IMG/VR virus record: IMGVR_UViG_3300020450_000082
Location: 1-26,199 of that record
DNA length: 26,199 bases
Direction: 5' to 3' (one strand)
Source of the DNA: a virus
Under the pieces are notes generated by a model that did no database searches, was not told where the DNA came from, and was given only the letters and a program-made list of their open reading frames with translations. How positions within the stretch are numbered: the stretch's first letter is position 1; each line of letters starts with the position of its first letter. The translations under genes and the position numbers were made by a program. Below are positions 20,722-26,199 of this stretch, one piece after another.

Positions 20722-21197
20722 TAACATTCAAAAAACGTAAAGCAGAGGTTATATTTTATGATTCTATAGAGGAGATGCCACATAGGCGATACATGAAATT
20801 TAACAAGGAGATGATGAGGAGTAACGAGGTAGGTAATACCAAAGCAGATATTATCAAGAGGGTAAACAGAGCAATGGGATTTATAGGGGCAAATGAGCCA
20901 GATAAAGCTATGAAAGAACTATCTAATGCTAGGATGGCTTATAACTACTCACAGGCAGAACTAGAGCCTAGAGGATTAGCATTAGCCGCAATGGTAAAGA
21001 GCATTAATGGTGTAGAGGTGGAGGATATTACGACATCAGGACTACAAAACACATTAGAAGTGCTGCAGAGGTTAGGATTAACCAAGAAAGAGGTAGATGA
21101 TAATGCAGATTCTATAAAAAAAAAGTGGAGCAGGAGCTTAAGATTTTCTTTCCTCTCCAGTTTGAAGGAAAAAATATCATCTATAATCAAGCGTTAA
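20718..21197 (+). CDS. Tail assembly chaperone, short form (gpG-like)
   Basis: The protein has 159 residues and is mostly helical (KADIIKRVNRAMGFIGANEPDKAMKEL, PRGLALAAMVKSINGVE, LQNTLEVLQRLGLTKKEVD). The residues encoded around 21116-21125 are part of an A9 run that holds the slippery heptamer for a -1 frameshift. A second frame then continues to 21469. Position just before the tape measure gene, size and the shift geometry fit the lambda G / GT arrangement. The short form is made by standard translation and the long form by the shift. No sequence similarity to lambda gpG is visible, but these proteins diverge fast. Confidence 0.75.
   Translation: MITFKKRKAEVIFYDSIEEMPHRRYMKFNKEMMRSNEVGNTKADIIKRVNRAMGFIGANEPDKAMKELSNARMAYNYSQAELEPRGLALAAMVKSINGVEVEDITTSGLQNTLEVLQRLGLTKKEVDDNADSIKKKWSRSLRFSFLSSLKEKISSIIKR
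21119..21125 (+). other. Programmed -1 ribosomal frameshift site (A_AAA_AAG)
   Basis: The A9 run at 21116-21124 plus G gives the heptamer A AAA AAG in the zero frame (codons 21120-21122 and 21123-21125), a classic bacterial -1 slip site. Shifting by one base enters the frame open to 21469. A stem-loop directly downstream pairs 21126-21130 with 21155-21159 and 21132-21135 with 21151-21154, with one bulged base, and may stimulate the slip. Confidence 0.75.
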
Positions 21198-21469
21198 TCA
21201 AGAAACTAAAGAGCCAGTTATCCGTAATAATTGGAGAGGATGGTGCAGAGCAGAGCAGTAAACAGGCAAATGATGAGTTATTAAGACTTATAAATCCTAA
21301 CTACTGGAATTTAAGCAGAGATAATTCAGCAGAGAAAGAGATAGAACTAGGTTTTGAGGAGTTTATGTTAGCGGTAAAGGAACATACAACAGAGGACTTA
21401 GATAAAATTACTACCTTTAGATTTTACAGTCTATTGGACTACATAAAGAAAAAGCAAAAAAATGGCTGA
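21125..21469 (+). CDS. Frameshift extension of tail assembly chaperone (gpGT-like)
   Basis: This frame is open only from 21104, after a TAA at 21101, so it is not an independent gene with a normal start; GTG 21125 would be its first start codon. Read through the -1 shift after AAG 21123-21125, it joins 136 residues of the upstream chaperone to 114 residues from here, a 250-residue fusion. The extension is charged and helical (ELGFEEFMLAVKEHTTEDL). It should recruit tape measure protein during tail assembly, as lambda gpGT does. It overlaps the tape measure start by eight bases. Confidence 0.75.
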   Translation: MEQELKIFFPLQFEGKNIIYNQALIKKLKSQLSVIIGEDGAEQSSKQANDELLRLINPNYWNLSRDNSAEKEIELGFEEFMLAVKEHTTEDLDKITTFRFYSLLDYIKKKQKNG

Positions 21470-24077
21470 TAGCGTTATTAATTATTCTGATCTCATTGGG
21501 AAAGACGATACATTTTCTGAGATATTTGCAAATATAGAGAGATTAAAAAAGGAGTTAGCAGATCTGGCTAAACAGGCACAGAAAGACCTAGATCTTATCA
21601 ATCCTAACAATGAGGAAAAGCTAAAAAAAGCAGTTAAGCAAGTTGAGGATCTAACTAAAGCCAGTAAGCAGTTAGAAACAGAGCGGAAAAAGGCAGTAAA
21701 AACCAGAAAGAAGTTAGCAGATCTTACAGATGAGGAGCTAATACAAAGAGAGAAACAAAGAATAGCCAATAGAGAAAGAGTACAGATAGCTAAACAAACT
21801 GCTATAGTCCAAAGCCAACAGGCAGGACAGATAGAAAAGCTTAGAGCACAACTATCTTTAACTACCTTACAATGGAAAAAGCTTAGTAAAAACGAGTTAG
21901 AGAATGGTAAAGAGGGTAAAAAGCTTATAAAAACTAAGAAAAGACTTACAGAGGAGCTAAAAAGACTGGAGAAACAGACAGGAGATAACAGAAGGAATGT
22001 AGGAAACTATACATCATCATTAGGTAGATTAGGAAAAGTAGCATTAGGGATATTTGTAGGTAGAAACTTAATCTCTGGTATTCGTAGAGTAGGAGGTGCA
22101 TTTGTAGATTTATTTAAAGAAAATCAAAAAGGGAATGAAACTTTTGAAAAGTTTAGTAATACAGTAACATCTATTATATCAACTACTAAAAAGTTTGGTG
22201 TACAGATACTAGAGTTTATTATCCCTGCATTTCAAAGAGGAGTAAGATTATTCCAGTTTGCATTTGAAAAGATAAGAGATTTTGGATCGTCATTAAGTGG
22301 TGTAGGTGAATCAAGCTCCATAGTAGGTAAAATATTAACTGCTGCTTTTAGTAGAATTGCTAAGGGTGTTAAATTTGTAACTAGTCTATTTACAGAGTTT
22401 CCTTTTATTTTTGCAGGGATTGTAGCAGGAGCTAAGCAGCTAAGATCTAATCTAGCAGATGTATTTACAAAACTATCTTTAAGATTACAGATATTATTTG
22501 AAAACATAAAAAGTAATATCCCTTTTCAAGATGAGGAAACACAACAAAAAATACAAAAAAATATAGAGCGCTTAAAAACTCAACTAGATACAGTAAATAA
22601 ATCTCAAAAAGGAGTAGGAGAGGCATTCAGAGAGGCTTTTAATCAAGCTAAAAATGAGTTTGAGGAGTTTAGTAAGGCTAGAGATATAGAGGATGCAAAG
22701 ATAGCAGAAGCAGAAAAGAGAAAGGAGAAAGCAGCAAAAAGACGAGAGGCATCATTAAAAAGACAAAATGAGCTACTAGCACTACAACAATCTATAGAGC
22801 AGAACATATCTAGCAGAGTAGAGGCTATTGTATCTCTACAGAACCAGATAGAACAAGCAGAAGCAAACTCTATAGAGGATAGCCAGGAGCGATTACTAAG
22901 ATTAGAGGAGTTAAAGGCTAAAGCAGTAAACGAGCAAAGAGAGAAACAGTTTGATGCATTTGTCGCACAACTAGAGAAACAAGAGGAGGAGTTAATAGCT
23001 TTCTTTGGAGAGAATAGTGCAGAGGTGTTAAAGTTTAGAGAGGAGGTAGGAGATGAGTTACTACTATTAGAAAAAAAGAATCAACTACTATCAGAGCTAC
23101 AACTACAGGAGTCAGAAGCTAGAAAAAAAGCTATAAGAGATAAGGCAAAAAAGGAAACAGTTAAGGATATAAAAAAAGCAGTAGAGGAGATTAGTGCAAT
23201 CACAAAAACTCAGCAGGAGAAAGATGAGAAAGATCTAGAGGATTTTAATAAAAAGCAAAGAGAATTAGTAGATTTAGGTGCTAAAATTGATGAGCAGAAT
23301 GCTAAAGATAAGGAGAAAAGACAAAAAAAGCTATTTAATGCTATAGCTGCTACAAGTCAAAAGATAGGTGATGTAATTAATGCAGCATTTGAGAAGCAGT
23401 TAAACCTAGCTACAAGTCTAGTAGAGCAGCAATCAGCAGCAGTAGATACACAGAGAGAAAGAGCAGAACAAGGATTAAAAAGTACTTTGGCATTTGAGCA
23501 GCAAGAGTTAGCAGATAGAGAAGCAGAAAGAATAAGAGCAGAAAAAAAAGCTAAACAAGCTGCAGAGTTTATAACACTACTAAACCTGGTATCTGCATAT
23601 GCTGCAAGTGGAGATAGCAATGCACTTGCAAGAGGCTTAATAGATTTTAGCTTACTAAAGGCATTAGAAACAGGATTAGGCTTTGAGGAGGGAGGTTATA
23701 CTGGAGATAATGGTACTAAAGATATTGCAGGAGTCGTACATGGTCAGGAATATGTAGTTAGAGCAGAGGATGTAAAAAGATTTGGACTTACTGGCAAAGG
23801 TGGAGATGAGTTTGGAGAGGCTATGAGTGATTACTTTTATTCTCCATTGCAGCAGAACCTATATGATGCACAGGCTAACAACTTTAAAAAAGGAATGACT
23901 GTAGTCAATAAGTTTGCATCTTTAGAGAATGAAGTAAAGGAGATGCGTAAAGCCTTCCAATCTATGCCACAGAAAGACTATGATCTAGTACAAATGACTG
24001 ATTATTTTGTAGAGATCTCTAAAAGAGTGACACAAAACAAGCTAACAAACGTATCTAAACAGAGAAAAAGATTATAA
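21462..24077 (+). CDS. Tail tape measure protein
   Basis: The protein has 871 residues. Residues 20-175 are a long coiled coil (IERLKKELADLAKQAQKDLD and following heptads). They end in KQTGDNRRNVGNYTSSLG (171-188), a signature I associate with Bacteroidetes tape measures. Hydrophobic segments follow at about 190-215 and 245-330. A second long coiled coil runs at about 370-700. Near 740-772 is GFEEGGYTGDNG, then GVVHGQEYVVRAEDV, the C-terminal motif of many tape measure proteins. It sets tail length and helps DNA cross the envelope. By the usual 0.15 nm per residue it would give a tail of about 130 nm. It starts within the end of the chaperone extension and shares one base with the next gene. 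Confidence 0.92.
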   Translation: MADSVINYSDLIGKDDTFSEIFANIERLKKELADLAKQAQKDLDLINPNNEEKLKKAVKQVEDLTKASKQLETERKKAVKTRKKLADLTDEELIQREKQRIANRERVQIAKQTAIVQSQQAGQIEKLRAQLSLTTLQWKKLSKNELENGKEGKKLIKTKKRLTEELKRLEKQTGDNRRNVGNYTSSLGRLGKVALGIFVGRNLISGIRRVGGAFVDLFKENQKGNETFEKFSNTVTSIISTTKKFGVQILEFIIPAFQRGVRLFQFAFEKIRDFGSSLSGVGESSSIVGKILTAAFSRIAKGVKFVTSLFTEFPFIFAGIVAGAKQLRSNLADVFTKLSLRLQILFENIKSNIPFQDEETQQKIQKNIERLKTQLDTVNKSQKGVGEAFREAFNQAKNEFEEFSKARDIEDAKIAEAEKRKEKAAKRREASLKRQNELLALQQSIEQNISSRVEAIVSLQNQIEQAEANSIEDSQERLLRLEELKAKAVNEQREKQFDAFVAQLEKQEEELIAFFGENSAEVLKFREEVGDELLLLEKKNQLLSELQLQESEARKKAIRDKAKKETVKDIKKAVEEISAITKTQQEKDEKDLEDFNKKQRELVDLGAKIDEQNAKDKEKRQKKLFNAIAATSQKIGDVINAAFEKQLNLATSLVEQQSAAVDTQRERAEQGLKSTLAFEQQELADREAERIRAEKKAKQAAEFITLLNLVSAYAASGDSNALARGLIDFSLLKALETGLGFEEGGYTGDNGTKDIAGVVHGQEYVVRAEDVKRFGLTGKGGDEFGEAMSDYFYSPLQQNLYDAQANNFKKGMTVVNKFASLENEVKEMRKAFQSMPQKDYDLVQMTDYFVEISKRVTQNKLTNVSKQRKRL

Positions 24078-25840
24078 TGGCAGATATTAGGCACTATAGG
24101 AATGGCATTCTAGTAAATCCTAGAGATTTTGATCAGGCTAAGATAGTCATGGATTGGGAAGGTAAAAAGGAAGCTGCCAATATTACTATTAACTCTATCA
24201 GATTAGTAGCAGAGGAGGGTAAGTTTTTGAGAGATAGAATACTATCAGGATTAACAGGAGGAGTAGGATTTTTTGAGGGAGAACCTTACAGGATAGAGGT
24301 TGGAGATTTATCTAATCCTGCTATCTTTTATGGATTCCTAGATTTTAGTGCAGGAGTGCAGTTCATTGATGAGTGCGAGGTAGAATGTACACTAAAAAGA
24401 GAACAAGGTACAGACTGGTTAAACGAGGTGGCAGATGGATTTAGCTATAGATACCTGGAGAATAGAGGTATAATAACAGATGCAGATTTTATATCTGTGC
24501 CTTATGTTATAAATTTTATACCTGATGCTGCTCAGTTACTTATATTATCAATATCTACCTTTATGGTAACTAAGGAGCTGATAGAAAGTATTAAGGAAGT
24601 AAGTAAAAATATAGCTAATATTGTTAGTGGTGCTACTCCTATTGCTCCTTTCGGTGTTAATGTAGGACAGATAATCTTAACATCTATTAAGTTAGTAGCA
24701 CAGTTAGCATATTTAGTAGCAGTAGTTATTGCTTTAGTCAAACTTATAGAGCAGATTATAGAGCAGCTAATGCCTCCTAAAAGATTTCATAAGGGCATGA
24801 CTGTAAAAAGCCTATTTAGTAAAGCTTGTGAATATCTGGATCTAACACTAGAAAGTACATTACTTGATAGCCTAGATGTTAGCGGTAACCAATGGGTAGT
24901 AATTCCTGCAAAGAATCATAGAGGAGGAGAGAAACCAACAGGAGCAGATAATAGTTTTAGAGAGACTGGTGTACCTTCCGCTCAAGATCCATTAAATACA
25001 TTTGCAGGAGTAGTAAGAACTTTTAAAGATGTTTTTAATGCAGACTTTCAGCTAAAGGATGGAAAGTTTATTTTTGAGCGTAGAGATTACTTTGAAAAAA
25101 GTACAGGATATGTAATACCTGATACTTTCATAGATCAAGATAAGCTAATAGATACCAATAGTTTCAATACAGAGGACTTAAAAGCTAATTATAATATCAA
25201 TTGGTCATTTGATAGCCAGGATCTAAATACCTTAGATAATCAGAATGGCAGAGTATATCAGGCAGTATTGAATCCTAAAACTACTAACATCTCTAGACTT
25301 ACTACCTTAACAGGATTAAAAGAAGTTAGTATCCCTATAAGCTTGGCTATCAGAAAAGATAAGTTAACAGTAGTAGAGGAGATAGTAAAAGCCTTAGTTA
25401 GTGCAGTAGATGCTCTTACTGGGCAGCTAGGGAATCCTCAAAGCTTATCTGGAAAGATAAAGAATAGAATAGGTGCTATGTCGAGCTCTAGTCATTTTAG
25501 TAGTGGATGCAGGATGGTAGTGATGGCAGGAAGCAGTTTACAGAAAAACCAGAGAAGTATTTTGGCTGCATCAAAACTATGGGATAATTACCATTTTATA
25601 AATAGCTTTAAACCAATAGATGGTAAGCATAACCAATATTGGATATACAGAGAGCAAAAAATACCTTTTTGTTTTGAGGATTTTGTAACTTTACTAGATA
25701 GCAATCAAGTAGAAACACAGGCAGGAGAAACTGCACAAATAGAGTCTTTAGAGTGGCAGATATATGATAATTATGCTACTATAAACTACAAGGTAAATAG
25801 ATTGTACGATAACAATTTTGAATTAACATTTTTAGAATGA
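24077..25840 (+). CDS. Large tail-tip/baseplate protein, 587 aa
   Basis: The protein has 587 residues, encoded directly after the tape measure (one-base overlap), where distal tail and hub proteins lie. The N-terminal 130 residues look like a distal-tail beta domain (FYGFLDFSAGVQFIDECEVECTL). Residues 149-168 and 197-224 are strongly hydrophobic, the second being a possible membrane helix (VAQLAYLVAVVIALVKLI). A soluble virion protein would not normally need this. The C-terminal half is mixed alpha/beta (TFKDVFNADFQLKDGKFIFERRDYF). No enzyme motif is recognised. It probably belongs to the hub that contacts the cell surface. Confidence 0.65.
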   Translation: MADIRHYRNGILVNPRDFDQAKIVMDWEGKKEAANITINSIRLVAEEGKFLRDRILSGLTGGVGFFEGEPYRIEVGDLSNPAIFYGFLDFSAGVQFIDECEVECTLKREQGTDWLNEVADGFSYRYLENRGIITDADFISVPYVINFIPDAAQLLILSISTFMVTKELIESIKEVSKNIANIVSGATPIAPFGVNVGQIILTSIKLVAQLAYLVAVVIALVKLIEQIIEQLMPPKRFHKGMTVKSLFSKACEYLDLTLESTLLDSLDVSGNQWVVIPAKNHRGGEKPTGADNSFRETGVPSAQDPLNTFAGVVRTFKDVFNADFQLKDGKFIFERRDYFEKSTGYVIPDTFIDQDKLIDTNSFNTEDLKANYNINWSFDSQDLNTLDNQNGRVYQAVLNPKTTNISRLTTLTGLKEVSIPISLAIRKDKLTVVEEIVKALVSAVDALTGQLGNPQSLSGKIKNRIGAMSSSSHFSSGCRMVVMAGSSLQKNQRSILAASKLWDNYHFINSFKPIDGKHNQYWIYREQKIPFCFEDFVTLLDSNQVETQAGETAQIESLEWQIYDNYATINYKVNRLYDNNFELTFLE

Positions 25841-26094
25841 GTATACAGGAGAGTTTAGACAACTTAAGAAGCACAGTAGATCAAGCTAATGCTATGATAC
25901 AAGCTACAGAAAATATTATAAATACTACTATGGATGCACTTATGAAAAATGCTAAGCCAGAGGAGTTATTAGGCATTCAAAACAATGTTAAAACTATAAA
26001 AAACCTAATGAATAAGGCTAAGAGAGGAGAAAATATTGATGCAGAGGTTAATGCTATAGCTAAAACTATAAACAATGGGAGTAGAAATAAATAA
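25837..26094 (+). CDS. Hypothetical helical protein, 85 aa
   Basis: The product has 85 residues, almost all helical and amphipathic (MSIQESLDNLRSTVDQANAMIQATENIINTT, then a turn and KTIKNLMNKAKRGENIDAEVNAIAKTI). It is a likely small coiled-coil or bundle protein. It overlaps the tail-tip gene by four bases (ATGA) and the next gene by 20, so it is part of the tail operon. No family is recognised. Confidence 0.6.
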   Translation: MSIQESLDNLRSTVDQANAMIQATENIINTTMDALMKNAKPEELLGIQNNVKTIKNLMNKAKRGENIDAEVNAIAKTINNGSRNK

Positions 26095-26199
26095 AAGGGA
26101 GTATACATCCCCATATAGACCAGTAGATAGTAATATTAACTGGTTATTAGGTAATAGTGGAGATTGGCAGAAGCTTACTATAGAGGCAAGTTTCGGTGT
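26075..26199 (+). CDS. Start of a further tail gene, cut by window edge
   Basis: ATG 26075 opens a frame that runs to the end of the window (41 codons), overlapping the previous gene by 20 bases. The visible N-terminus (MGVEINKREYTSPYRPVDSN, then INWLLGNSGDWQKLTIEASF) has the beta-strand and Gly pattern of a tail protein. Too little is present to name it. Confidence 0.5.
   Translation, partial: MGVEINKREYTSPYRPVDSNINWLLGNSGDWQKLTIEASFG

Overview
The window is a contiguous block of a tailed double-stranded DNA phage or prophage. Every gene I accept lies on the + strand, most with gaps of 0-20 bases or short overlaps. The DNA is visibly AT-rich. Starts are mostly preceded by A-rich tracts instead of Shine-Dalgarno sequences. 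There is an SSB-like protein of a Bacteroidetes family (DUF3127), a DUF6291 replication protein, and a promoter of the Bacteroidetes type (TTG, 20 bases, TATATTTG). Together these point to a Bacteroidetes host, probably a flavobacterium. The long tape measure gene and the frameshifted tail assembly chaperone point to siphovirus morphology. Host and morphology are inferences.

Layout. 1-1543: the 3' part of a cytosine-C5 methyltransferase, an intrinsic terminator, and a PD-(D/E)XK nuclease-like protein. 1544-1788: a non-coding stretch with two terminator-like hairpins and possible promoters. 1789-5530: an early cassette with two small unknown proteins, an SNF2-type helicase, a beta-class amino-methyltransferase, a MazG-like pyrophosphohydrolase and two more small proteins. 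5510-5728: a promoter and a strongly folded leader or small RNA ending in a T tract. 5729-8501: the replication block (DUF6291 initiator-like protein with DNA repeats inside its gene, DnaB helicase, a small protein, DUF3127 SSB-like protein). 8504-9640: small genes, one of them secreted, closed by a terminator at 9661-9690. 9701-11027: a hypothetical protein, then four small, very basic proteins. 11065-18126: packaging and head (small and large terminase, three genes of uncertain role, portal, overlapping gene, scaffold, major capsid protein). 18201-26199: connector and tail (neck-like proteins, two small membrane proteins, chaperone with -1 frameshift, tape measure, a large tail-tip protein, and a partial gene at the edge).

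How the genes work together. The early block combines DNA modification (two unrelated methyltransferases), a possible nuclease, a helicase and nucleotide-pool control. This looks like a kit for protecting or marking phage DNA. The replication block has initiator, helicase and SSB in order. Both the helicase and the SSB-like protein end in an acidic-LPF tail. The late block follows the usual terminase, portal, scaffold, capsid, connector, chaperone, tape measure, tail-tip order.

The best candidates for something new are three. First is the leader RNA at about 5546-5711, with an 18-bp main stem, a competing hairpin and a loop complementary to an upstream segment. Second is the iteron-like array inside the initiator gene at 5975-6055, which resembles the lambda ori-in-O arrangement. 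Third is the cluster of small basic proteins at 10044-11027.
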